DNA of 64,000 bases from Roseiflexus sp. RS-1 (GTDB lineage: Bacteria; Chloroflexota; Chloroflexia; Chloroflexales; Roseiflexaceae), in NCBI RefSeq assembly GCF_000016665.1, contig NC_009523.1:310001-374000 (forward strand). The letters are read 5' to 3'. Under the pieces are notes generated by a model that did no database searches, was not told where the DNA came from, and saw only the letters and a program-made list of their open reading frames with translations. Below are positions 49,558 to 57,804 of this stretch, piece by piece; the stretch's first letter is position 1, and each line of letters begins with the position of its first letter. The position numbers were made by a program, and so were the translations under genes.

Positions 49558-49746
49558 AAAGCGACGCAAACCGTGCTGGAGCAGGCTGAGCTTCTGTCGG
49601 CAGAATGGGCGGCGGCATGAGGGCGCGTCTGACATTTTGATGCACGGCAACGCATACGTCTGAGCGAGAAAAATCTTCCTCCGTGAACTTTGCGCCTCTG
49701 CGGTGACATGACCTTTTTGCTGTAGAATTCATAGTGTGCATTCCGC
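49558..49746. repeat. Intergenic with a CTCTGCGGTGACATGACCTT repeat arm
   Basis: At about 49674-49735 lies CTCCGTGAACTTTGCGCC, then TCTGCGGTGACATGACC, then TTTTTGCTG. This is one arm of the repeat family seen as an inverted pair at 13205-13352. No gene is visible. Confidence 0.6.
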
Positions 49747-50679
49747 TCAGACCACCAATCGCTCCCGCAACGCCAGCAACCCCGCCGCCAGCAGCGCCAG
49801 CGTCAGCAGAACATCGAGAATCAGGTAGACGTGCGCCCATCGTTGAGCGGAGTGATGGCGTGTGCTGCGATGAACGAGCCAGATCGCGCCGGTGAGCGCC
49901 AGAGGCGGCAGCGCGATGCGCCACCAGTCATTGTCGCCGCCGCGTGTCAGCAGCGCGATGCCCGGCAGCGCTGTGATCAGAACGATCCCCAGTGCGCGCA
50001 ACCGCATGCCGAAGCGAAGGTCATCAGGCGCATCGAGCGCGAACGGTCCTGCTTCGATCAGGGGCGGCAACGTCAGGATCAACGCTCCGACGCCGATCCA
50101 GAACCACCAGAGTGCGGGTGTACCTTCGGGTATGCGCAGCAACCCCATGCTCTCTAGCGTTCCGGTTCCTTCTGCGGTCAGGATCAGCGCCAGCGCCAGC
50201 GGGGGGTAGCCGTTCAGCGCCGCAGCCAGGCGCTGCATACCCCGCAAGCGTTCGCCGGTATGCAGATCGACCGTGATAGCCAGCAGGCGCGGCCATTCCA
50301 GCAGCGCTATGATGACGACCAGATCGATCGGGCGCGAGAGCGGCGCGGCAAGCGGCAGCGGCAGGAGCGCCACGCCAAGCCACGGGAGTACAACGGCGCT
50401 CGCAGCAAGCGGCGAAGGACCCGGTAGGGAGCGCAGCGCTGCTGCGCCCATACCCGGCAGGGCGCGCAGCGCTGCTGCGCCCGTACCGCGTAGCGATGCA
50501 ATTGAGAAGGCGCGCAGCGCGGCGGCGCCCGTACAGCCTGGCGGTGCAATTGGGGAGATGCGTCGCTGCTCAAGGAAACCGACCAACCATACAATAACAA
50601 ATGCGCACAAACCGCCGGGGAAGATCAGCAACCGCGACCAGGCCAGCCCCAAAAACGAGAGGAGTTCAGCGAGTGTCAT
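49747..50679 (-). CDS. Complex-I subunit H-like (HyfC/EchB-like) membrane protein, divergent
   Basis: A 310-residue membrane protein with about eight hydrophobic segments. LIFPGGLCAFVIVWLVGFLEQRR matches the first helix of NuoH-like subunits of complex I and membrane-bound hydrogenases. DLVVIIALLEWPRLLAITVD and LNGYPPLALALILTAEGTGTLESMG fit the later helices. The cytoplasmic loop that normally carries conserved Arg/Gly/Pro residues is instead encoded by three copies of a palindromic repeat (GAAALRA-type). It is strongly diverged, so function in a complex is inferred. The start at 50679 overlaps the preceding gene by 14 nt; the order mobA - L-like - H-like suggests one operon. Confidence 0.55.
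   Translation of the reverse strand: MTLAELLSFLGLAWSRLLIFPGGLCAFVIVWLVGFLEQRRISPIAPPGCTGAAALRAFSIASLRGTGAAALRALPGMGAAALRSLPGPSPLAASAVVLPWLGVALLPLPLAAPLSRPIDLVVIIALLEWPRLLAITVDLHTGERLRGMQRLAAALNGYPPLALALILTAEGTGTLESMGLLRIPEGTPALWWFWIGVGALILTLPPLIEAGPFALDAPDDLRFGMRLRALGIVLITALPGIALLTRGGDNDWWRIALPPLALTGAIWLVHRSTRHHSAQRWAHVYLILDVLLTLALLAAGLLALRERLVV
50423..50535. repeat. Three palindromic repeats inside a coding sequence
   Basis: GCGCAGCGCTGCTGCGCCC-type palindromes at about 50431-50450, 50463-50483 and 50511-50530 belong to the dispersed family found in intergenic DNA elsewhere in the window. Here they are translated in one frame as TGAAALRA/TGAAALRAL/MGAAALRSL. Confidence 0.85.
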
Positions 50680-52132
50680 GGTCGGACGCCTTCGCTGCCG
50701 GTTCGCCCAGCCAGGGAACGGCGCGGCGAAGATAGTGCACCACGTCATCGTATGATGGGCTGTCGACGCTGACAGCGGTTGCCGGCAGTGTTACTCCGAG
50801 CAACCGCGCCAGCAGATAGACGAGTGCGCTCAGCACGATCATCAGCCCGGCGGCGCCAATCGTCGGCAGCGCCGTGATGCCCGTGCGCGCTGAGTTGACC
50901 ATCGCCAGTCCCACCCACGTCCAGACGTTGATATCGCCGTAGACGCTCAGCCCGCCCTGCAACTGCTCGATGATCGGTTGAATGAACAGGTGCACAACCA
51001 GCGGCGATGCAACGCCGAGCGCCAGACTGATCCCGCCGCCGATCCAGAGACGACGGGACGCAACGGCAGGCGCGTCGATCACGACCGGCAGTGCGCCGAT
51101 CAGCGCCGTGAACCAGGCAACCGCAGCCAGGATCGTCACCCCGCCCGCCGCGCCAGCCCCGATGAGCATCCAGGTGGCGATGAACGGCGCGGTCAGCGGA
51201 ATGGCACCGGAGATGAGCCACACCGGTGCTGATGGCGGGATGCCGGGTGCAGAAAGGGGGGAGTGTTCAGGGAGCGTTGGCGTATCATCGTCCTCGACAA
51301 CGGCGAGCAGCGTGTAGACCAGCACGGCGTAGCATCCGGCAGCCAGCCCCGCGCCGCTGCTCAAACCGATGCCGGTCAGCGCCACGGCGATCAACCGGCG
51401 GTGGTTGCGTTCGATGCGGATCCGACGGGTATCCCCCGTCAGTGCGCCGGACGACAGCCAGAGCAGCGCTCCGCCGCCAGCGATCAATGTCGCAAACGAC
51501 CACCCTTCGTTCCAGGGGCTAAGGGTGTAGAGGCGCGCCAGCGGATAGAGCCAGGCGAAGGCGAACAACCGCAGCGACCGTTCTCGTGCGTCGTCGGTGT
51601 CGGTCGGATGGAGATCAAACGGCAGGATCGGGAGCGTTGCCGCCAGCAGCACAAACCAGAAAACGAACGAGTCGAGCGCAGCGCCGGCAAGCGGCGCATC
51701 GAATCGCAACCCGCCGCGTAGCGCCAGTGCGCCGTACCCCACAGCCAGCGCCGCAACCGCCAGCAACGGATATGCAGCAGCGCGGCGAGTGACGGCGGTG
51801 CGCCGGACAGGAAGCACAGTCAGCAGTCCAACCAGCGCATACACTGCAATCACCAGCGGCGTCAGCGACGTCAGAAAGGCAACGGTCAACAGCAACGCTG
51901 TCAGCCAGAAGCGCCACGTCTGCGCCGTCGCGCGCAGCAACGACCAGAGCAGCGCCCCGCTCCAGGTTGCCAGAGCAAAGAACGCGCCCAGTGCATCGAG
52001 GTATGCCAGCGGCGGCAGCGCGAGCGGTTCACGCCGAACGGCCCATACCAGCGCCAGCGTCCCGATCACACCGATCAACGCTGCGGCGACCGACGCAACC
52101 GGTTGCACCCGTACTGTTCTCGATATCAGCAT
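50666..52132 (-). CDS. Complex-I L/N-like proton-translocating membrane subunit, divergent
   Basis: A 488-residue protein with about 13-14 membrane segments. The central part (IERNHRRLIAVALTGIGLSSGAGLAAGCYAVLVYTLLAVVED) recalls the KRLLAYSS...H block of NuoL/NuoN/MrpD antiporter-like subunits; the preceding LPFDLHPTDTDD replaces the usual LPDAHAAAP block. The key lysines and glutamate of the proton path are not clearly retained. With the H-like gene that overlaps it, it may form the membrane part of an ion-translocating complex, but neither gene has close standard motifs. It overlaps mobA by 7 nt (ATGCTGA). Confidence 0.5.
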   Translation of the reverse strand: MLISRTVRVQPVASVAAALIGVIGTLALVWAVRREPLALPPLAYLDALGAFFALATWSGALLWSLLRATAQTWRFWLTALLLTVAFLTSLTPLVIAVYALVGLLTVLPVRRTAVTRRAAAYPLLAVAALAVGYGALALRGGLRFDAPLAGAALDSFVFWFVLLAATLPILPFDLHPTDTDDARERSLRLFAFAWLYPLARLYTLSPWNEGWSFATLIAGGGALLWLSSGALTGDTRRIRIERNHRRLIAVALTGIGLSSGAGLAAGCYAVLVYTLLAVVEDDDTPTLPEHSPLSAPGIPPSAPVWLISGAIPLTAPFIATWMLIGAGAAGGVTILAAVAWFTALIGALPVVIDAPAVASRRLWIGGGISLALGVASPLVVHLFIQPIIEQLQGGLSVYGDINVWTWVGLAMVNSARTGITALPTIGAAGLMIVLSALVYLLARLLGVTLPATAVSVDSPSYDDVVHYLRRAVPWLGEPAAKASDHDTR

Positions 52133-52764
52133 TTCGGACTGTTGGCGATGATCATCTTCACCCGTTCGACATCTTCCGGGTTGTTGACATTGATGAATGA
52201 TACCCCATGCGGATCATACTGGCGCCAGATGTCTGGCGCCAGGTAACGGGCATCGACCATCTCCAGCGGTTCAACCAGCGCGCGCGCGCCGCGCTGGAGG
52301 CAGTCGCGGATTGCGGCGAGGCACGTGCGCCGGTAGATCGCCAGGAGCGGTTCCGCCGCCTGTGGATTGCGCGGCGCGCGCGCGCCCTCGTCGGGGCGGA
52401 TCGGCGCCAGTGCATCGTAGGGACGCGGGTGCGCCAGAAGTGCGTCGATCAATGCATCCTGCACCAGCGGCAGATCGCACGCCAGCGCCAGCGCGTATTC
52501 ATGGCGACACACTGCCAGACCGGCGGCCAGCCCGGCGAGCGGTCCGCTCCGCGCTACTTCATCGCGCACCAGACGCGCGGGCAGTCCGCTCCAGGCTTCC
52601 GGGTCGTTCAACGCAACGACAATGTCGTCGCTGAAGCGCGCCGCGCGTGTGACCATATATTCCAGCAGCATCGGACCGCGCTCGCCCCACAACCGCAGGC
52701 GTCGCTTGTCGGTTCCCATCCGCCGGCTCGCTCCGCCGGCAACGATAATGCAGGATATGGACAT
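52126..52764 (-). CDS. mobA: Molybdenum cofactor guanylyltransferase (MobA-like)
   Basis: A 212-residue nucleotidyltransferase. The N-terminal signature CIIVAGGASRRMGTDKRRL is that of MobA, which links GMP to molybdopterin for enzymes of the DMSO-reductase family. DLPLVQDALIDALL gives the metal-binding aspartate, and the C-terminal FINVNNPEDVERV is also typical. The start at 52764 is chosen because upstream sequence is low-complexity repeat; the longer frame to 52803 would translate that repeat. There is no good ribosome site. It heads an operon with the two complex-I-like genes, which hints that those serve a molybdoenzyme (inference). Confidence 0.85.
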   Translation of the reverse strand: MSISCIIVAGGASRRMGTDKRRLRLWGERGPMLLEYMVTRAARFSDDIVVALNDPEAWSGLPARLVRDEVARSGPLAGLAAGLAVCRHEYALALACDLPLVQDALIDALLAHPRPYDALAPIRPDEGARAPRNPQAAEPLLAIYRRTCLAAIRDCLQRGARALVEPLEMVDARYLAPDIWRQYDPHGVSFINVNNPEDVERVKMIIANSPKC

Positions 52765-52767
52765 GGG

Positions 52768-52995
52768 AGAACCAATAACCAAGAACCGAGAACTGAGAAC
52801 CAAGAACCAAGAACCAGGAACCAGGAACCAAGAACCAAGAACTGAGAACCAGGAACCGATAGCCGATAGCCGATAGCCGATAGCCGAGAACCGAGCGCCA
52901 GGAACTGAGAACCGAGAACCAGGAGCCGATAGCCGATAGCCGATAGCCGATAGCCGAGAACTGAGCGCCAGGAACTGAGAACCGAGAACCGAATC
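52768..52995. repeat. GAACCAAGAACC / AGCCGATAGCCGAT low-complexity arrays
   Basis: Long runs of GAGAACCAAGAACCA-type 7-mers mixed with two blocks of GATAGCC tandem 7-mers (AGCCGATAGCCGATAGCC). They abut the mobA start. Confidence 0.9.
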
Positions 52996-53039
52996 GTATC
53001 ATCCAAACCTGCCGACCGATCGGGCTTCCCACCTGCCTG

Positions 53040-53478
53040 ACGTTCAACGTTCAACCTTCAACGTTCAACCTTCAACCCTCAACCTTCAACGTTCAACCTT
53101 CAACGTTCAACCCTCAGTTCGCTTGTTTTCATGCAAGGCTTCCTGATGTCATAAAACGGGGGAGTCATCGCAGCCGGCTCGTTATTTGTCAAGTCGCGGA
53201 TCGCATCAGGAAGCCATTCGTCAGAAAAATGAGCGAACGGTAGGTTCAACGTTCGACGTTCCACCTTCAACCTTACAACCTTCAACCTTCAACCCTCAAC
53301 GTTCCACCTTCAACCCTCAGCGTTCCACCTTCAACCTTCAACCCTCAACGTTCCACCTTCAACCCTCAGCGTTCCACCTTCAACCTTCAACCTTCAACCT
53401 TCAACCCTCACCCCTCAACCTTCAACCCTCAACGTTCCACCTTCAACCTTCAACCTTCAACCCTCACCCCTCAACCTT
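53040..53478. repeat. TTCAACC / TTCCACC tandem arrays
   Basis: Degenerate 7-mers (TTCAACC, TTCAACG, TTCCACC, CTCAACC) fill 53040-53116 and 53226-53478, right up to the stop codon of the glycosidase gene. They are not CRISPR-like. Confidence 0.9.
53117..53235. repeat. 119-bp miniature inverted-repeat unit between tandem arrays
   Basis: Exact arms GGCTTCCTGATG (53137-53148) and CATCAGGAAGCC (53204-53215) extend imperfectly outward to TTCGCT...TTTTC (53118) and GAAAAATGAGCGAA (53221-53235). The unit separates two blocks of the TTCAACC repeat. Confidence 0.6.
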
Positions 53479-53479
53479 C

Positions 53480-54634
53480 TCACCTCACAAACAGGTCTCC
53501 GAGCAACTCCTCTGGCGACGATTGAAATGACCAGAGCACAACGCCAGCGCCGCGTGCGTCGCGGATGGTTCGCAGCGCGATCTGCTGGTCGCGCCGGAGA
53601 TCGTCGAGGGTGCGGGTTGTACCCGGACCGGTCGGGAAACCCAGTTCGGTGACGACGACCGGTTTCCGCAGCCCAAGCGCATGGAGTTCCTCGATGGCAC
53701 GCCGCAGGTCGGCGGGAAACCCTTCGCCATAGTACCAGTGCTGCCGGTAGCGTCCGCTGTTGTAGGGTTCGTTGTCGTAGTAGTGGAACGTGTAGAAATC
53801 AACCACGTCCGCCATGCGAATTGTCGCTTCAGCCGGCTCGAAGTAACTTTTCGCAAACGCCATGCCCACCGTCGTCAGGCGCTCCGGATCGAGACGCTTC
53901 ACTTCATCGTGAATGACGCGCACGAATCGCTGGCGCTCCTCGGCGAGCGGAAAGCAGAGCGGGAAATCGGCGTTGTCCCAGTCCCAGCATCGCTCATCGA
54001 TCGGGCTGCCAATATCCGGTTCGTTGAACAGATCCCACGCCAGAATGCCGGGTTTGCCAGCGAAGTGACGCACCAGCGGTCGAACATGCCACTCCAGCGC
54101 CCGCTCATAGTGCTCTGGTCCGAAGCGGTCCTGCGGGTATTCGACGAGAAGCACAGGCAGAACATACAGACCGCGCCGGTTCGCTGCTGCGATAAACTCG
54201 TCCAGGTGCCGGAGCGCGTCGCTCTTCTGATAGGAAGCATCGGCTTCGCGTTGCCCGCCAAAAACGTAGTAGTTGAGGAAGATGCGTACCGTATTGACTC
54301 CCCGCGCGCGCATGGCGTCGAAGTCGGCTTCGATGACCGATATGCGCCACGGGCAGTTGATGTCCGCGCCAAACTGGAGCGTCCAGCAGCGACGCTCATC
54401 GTCGCCGGTCGGACGGATGTAGTTGACGCCGCGCACCTCGAAGTCGCGCCCGCTGGCGCGCAGACGTTCACCATCGGACGTGACCGGCGGCAGCGCACCG
54501 CCAGACGGCTCACGCGCCTGTCCACACGCTCCGACGCATATCGCAGTGATGATGAGCAGAACCGGCAGACATCGGCTGAGACGCGGCGCATATCCAGAGT
54601 ATCTCGAACTGCGACGACGAAAACGCATCATCAC
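53480..54634 (-). CDS. Lipoprotein glycoside hydrolase (GH5-like, clan A)
   Basis: A 384-residue secreted glycosidase. A basic N-terminus and lipoprotein signal (VLLIITAICVGACGQ) anchor it outside the membrane. The TIM-barrel domain shows FEVRGVNYIRP, ARGVNTVRIFLNYYVFGG, LAWDLFNEPDIGS (acid/base Glu) and KPVVVTELGFPTG (nucleophile Glu), typical of cellulase-like GH5 and related families. The sugar specificity is not evident. It overlaps the end of the DnaJ-domain gene by 4 nt, so the two are co-translated; both are membrane-associated. Confidence 0.83.
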   Translation of the reverse strand: MMMRFRRRSSRYSGYAPRLSRCLPVLLIITAICVGACGQAREPSGGALPPVTSDGERLRASGRDFEVRGVNYIRPTGDDERRCWTLQFGADINCPWRISVIEADFDAMRARGVNTVRIFLNYYVFGGQREADASYQKSDALRHLDEFIAAANRRGLYVLPVLLVEYPQDRFGPEHYERALEWHVRPLVRHFAGKPGILAWDLFNEPDIGSPIDERCWDWDNADFPLCFPLAEERQRFVRVIHDEVKRLDPERLTTVGMAFAKSYFEPAEATIRMADVVDFYTFHYYDNEPYNSGRYRQHWYYGEGFPADLRRAIEELHALGLRKPVVVTELGFPTGPGTTRTLDDLRRDQQIALRTIRDARGAGVVLWSFQSSPEELLGDLFVR

Positions 54635-55956
54635 GGCAACGCCCGGATCTCCAGATTATCGAACCACGCCTCAGCGCGCGTATCACGCGCAACCACTGCC
54701 AGCCCATAGCGCGACGCGGATGGAAGAGAAGAAACATCGGTCTCGACCGCTGCCTGATCATTGACGACAATCCTGATCTGACTATCGCGGATACGGGCGT
54801 TGATCCGGAAGCGTCCATCGGCGGCGCGCAGGTCGTCGCGTGTGCCGACGGCGAGGGGTGTTGCCGTCCCGCCACGCACCTGTTCGAGGAGAAAGTTCCC
54901 GGTTTGCGGCGCAACGGTAAAGATCAGGTAATTCCGTTCGTCGCGGAAACGCAGGATGACGCCGCCTTCACCTTCGACAATCTCGACATCGACGGTCATA
55001 CTGACGTCGTCCGCCGGAACGCTGCGATAACTCCAGATGACCCCAACCTGCGCTTCAGCCGTGATGCGGTACCGTCCATCGCGTGGTCCGACGCTCCAGG
55101 AGGTGCGGCGCGCCGATGCCCATCCATCGATGAACGAGTCGTCGCGCAGCAGCAGCGTACCTTCTGCGGTTGGGGACGGAGGAACGTCGGTTGGCGCCGG
55201 TGTTGCCGACGGCTCACGCGGGGATTGTGTCGGGGCGATGGTCGGCGACGCCGGTGCTGGGGAGGGGAGTGGAAATTGGGTCGGCACGACCGGCACGGTT
55301 GCAACCGGCGCCGGCGAAGGGGCGCTGGTTGGCGCGACGGTCGCCATACCCTGACCGGCATCAGCGAATCGCAGCGCTTCCTGCCCGCCGGACCACCAGA
55401 GCGCGCCGCCAGCAATCACGAGCACTGCCACCGTACCGGCGACCAGGATCAAACGCCGTCGCGCCCCTGGTGGCGTACTGCGCTGCGGCGCAGACGTGCG
55501 AGTACGGAGATGCGCCTCGGCGCTCGCCAGCAGTTCAGCGCTGTCGCGGTAGAAAGGATTGATCTGGTGCAACTGGCGCAACACGGCAACTGCCTGAACA
55601 TAGCGCCCGGCATCGATATGATCGCGCGCCTGCTGGTAGAGTTCCGCCTGATGATCGCGTTGCATCGGCGGTGGCGGCGGCGTGGGGCGCGGCGATGGTG
55701 TGCGAGTTGAGCGGCGACGGTTGAGATTGTAGGCGCTGCGCGCCGCCGGATTGCTCAATGTGGCGTATGCCTCTGTCAGCAACTGGCTGCGACGACGCGC
55801 ATATTCGAGGTCGGCTGGATCGGCGTTGACGTAGCGATCAGGATGGTATCGAGCAATCTCGCGCCGATAAGCGCGTTTGATCTCGTCTGGTGACGCTGAG
55901 CGTGGAACGCCAAGCAACTCGTAGAAGTCGAGCTCCTCGAAATCGTACACAGACAC
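54631..55956 (-). CDS. DnaJ-domain membrane protein with an extracytoplasmic sugar-binding-like domain
   Basis: A 441-residue modular protein. Residues 8-75 are a J-domain (DFYELLGVPRSASPDEIKRAYRREIARYHPDRY, with the HPD motif). A TPR-like stretch (HIDAGRYVQAVAVLRQLHQINPFYRDSAELL) follows, then one membrane helix (LILVAGTVAVLVIAGGALWW), a long Pro/Thr/Ala linker, and a C-terminal beta-rich domain (SFIDGW...VILRFRDERNYLIFTV...AWFDNLEI) resembling LamG/DUF1080-type concanavalin-like modules. The J-domain should face the cytoplasm and the beta domain the outside. The combination is unusual. It overlaps the glycosidase gene and lies 51 nt downstream of rpoD on the same strand. Confidence 0.8.
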   Translation of the reverse strand: MSVYDFEELDFYELLGVPRSASPDEIKRAYRREIARYHPDRYVNADPADLEYARRRSQLLTEAYATLSNPAARSAYNLNRRRSTRTPSPRPTPPPPPMQRDHQAELYQQARDHIDAGRYVQAVAVLRQLHQINPFYRDSAELLASAEAHLRTRTSAPQRSTPPGARRRLILVAGTVAVLVIAGGALWWSGGQEALRFADAGQGMATVAPTSAPSPAPVATVPVVPTQFPLPSPAPASPTIAPTQSPREPSATPAPTDVPPSPTAEGTLLLRDDSFIDGWASARRTSWSVGPRDGRYRITAEAQVGVIWSYRSVPADDVSMTVDVEIVEGEGGVILRFRDERNYLIFTVAPQTGNFLLEQVRGGTATPLAVGTRDDLRAADGRFRINARIRDSQIRIVVNDQAAVETDVSSLPSASRYGLAVVARDTRAEAWFDNLEIRALP

Positions 55957-56007
55957 ACCACAGGCAATAGCAGGGAACGTTCGATACAGCAGATCGGCGG
56001 TTGCGCC

Positions 56008-57633
56008 CTACTCAAGATAATCGCGCAGTTTCTTGCCAAGCCGCGGATGACGCAGTTTCCGCAACGCCTTTACCTCGATCTGGCGAATGCGCTCGCGTGT
56101 AACGCCGAACTCCTTGCCAACTTCTTCAAGCGTGCGACTGTGACCATCTTCGAGACCGAAACGCAACTGGAGCACCCGTCGTTCACGCTCGGTGAGTTGA
56201 TTCAGCACCTGCTCGACCTGCTCGCGTAGCATCTGATGACTGGCGGCATCGGAAGGAGCGAGCACTTTCGAGTCTTCGATAAAATCGCCGAGCTGACTGT
56301 CTTCTTCCTGTCCGACCGGTGTTTCAAGCGAGACGGGTTCGAGCGATGTTTTGCGGATCGAACGCACCTTATCGACCGGAATGCCCAGCGCGCGTGACAA
56401 TTCCTCATCGGTCGGTTCGCGCCCCAACTCCTGCAACATCCGGCGACTTTCGCGCATCAGGCGGTTGATTGTCTCGACCATATGCACCGGGATGCGGATG
56501 GTGCGCGCCTGATCGGCAATCGCGCGGGTGATCGCCTGACGGATCCACCAGGTTGCATACGTCGAGAACTTGAACCCTTTACGATAGTCGAATTTTTCAA
56601 CCGCGCGGATCAGCCCGACGTTCCCCTCCTGAATCAGGTCGAGGAGTTGCAACCCGCGACCAATGTACTTCTTTGCCACTGATACGACCAGGCGCAGGTT
56701 TGCCTGAGTCAGATCCTCGCGTGCGGTTTTCCCCTGATCGATGGCGAGATTCCAGTCGCGCCAGAGCTGATCGCGCGCCGCAGCGCACGCCTGCTGCACG
56801 TCCTCGACCGTGGGCCAGTCGGTGAAGGCGATCAACCGTTGCTGCACCACATGGGGTAAGAGCGAGAAGATGATCGTCGCCTGCGCAAACGTCTGATCAA
56901 ACTGTTCCGCCGTCATGCGGTGCTGTTTGATCAATTCATTGCGCCGTTTTTCGAACGACTGGCGCTGCTCGAAGGTCATGCGCTCCTGGATGGCGGAAAC
57001 TTCGCGCAGGCATCCCGGAGTCAACGGATCGGGCAACGGTTGCTCGACAATCTCGTAGAGCAGCCGAACGGCATCCGCAACAACGGGCCATGTTTTTTGC
57101 AACCGCTGATACATTTGCGCGCCGATCACGTCGACCTGCTCCGGGCGCCAGTCAGCAGCCAGTTGCGTCCGGTACGACTCGAGGTATTCGCCGATCTCGA
57201 TCTTCTGTGCAAGCAGGATCTCCTGGCGCGCATTGAGCAGCGGCACCCGCCCGATCTCGCGCAGGTACATCCGCACCGTATCATTAACACTGATGCCTTC
57301 AACGTTCAGATCATCGAAATCACCCTCTTCCTCGAAGGGGATATCGATCTCCGCACCGCCGGTGATCATTTCGTCGCGGGTTGCAATGCCGGCTGCCTGG
57401 AGCGCCTGCTGAATCTCCGCCAGACGGTCGCTATCGGCGTCGCTATTTGCCAGGAGTTGCGCAATCTCGCCCTCGGTGACGAACCCGCGTTGCTTGCCTA
57501 TTGCCAGCAGATCGCTCAGGCTGGTGATGGTTTGCGGCTCTTCTTCGGGTTCCCGTGAAGCGCCAGCCAGCTCATCATCCAGATCGTCCAGCATCAGATC
57601 ATCGTCCAGAAGTGACTCGTTTGCGTTTTCCAT
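56008..57633 (-). CDS. rpoD: RNA polymerase primary sigma factor (sigma-70)
   Basis: A 541-residue group 1 sigma factor. An acidic N-terminal part with a region 1.1-like segment ([24 protein letters not shown]) is followed by region 1.2 ([16 protein letters not shown]), region 2 ([60 protein letters not shown]), region 3 ([14 protein letters not shown]) and region 4 with the -35 reading helix ([29 protein letters not shown]). The start is the ATG at 57633 with GGAGG 5 nt upstream; the open frame to 57804 is not protein-like. It lies downstream of dnaG, the conserved bacterial arrangement. Confidence 0.95.
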   Translation of the reverse strand: MENANESLLDDDLMLDDLDDELAGASREPEEEPQTITSLSDLLAIGKQRGFVTEGEIAQLLANSDADSDRLAEIQQALQAAGIATRDEMITGGAEIDIPFEEEGDFDDLNVEGISVNDTVRMYLREIGRVPLLNARQEILLAQKIEIGEYLESYRTQLAADWRPEQVDVIGAQMYQRLQKTWPVVADAVRLLYEIVEQPLPDPLTPGCLREVSAIQERMTFEQRQSFEKRRNELIKQHRMTAEQFDQTFAQATIIFSLLPHVVQQRLIAFTDWPTVEDVQQACAAARDQLWRDWNLAIDQGKTAREDLTQANLRLVVSVAKKYIGRGLQLLDLIQEGNVGLIRAVEKFDYRKGFKFSTYATWWIRQAITRAIADQARTIRIPVHMVETINRLMRESRRMLQELGREPTDEELSRALGIPVDKVRSIRKTSLEPVSLETPVGQEEDSQLGDFIEDSKVLAPSDAASHQMLREQVEQVLNQLTERERRVLQLRFGLEDGHSRTLEEVGKEFGVTRERIRQIEVKALRKLRHPRLGKKLRDYLE

Positions 57634-57804
57634 CGAAACCTCCGCAGGCAACCACTGCCAATCCCTGTCAGCGTAACCCGGATGTCCATGTGCATAGTGC
57701 TGAGAAGATCCGGCAGCAGAGATGTGCGGCTCTTGTTGCGTCTCACACATCTGCTTGTCACGTCTACACTTACCCGGCGGCGAATCGCGCTTCGATACGA
57801 ACAA

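Noticed and set aside
53040-53478. TTCAACC repeats as CRISPR or as a coding gene
   Set aside because: They are 7-bp degenerate simple repeats without spacers; the open frame across them is only the repeat translated.
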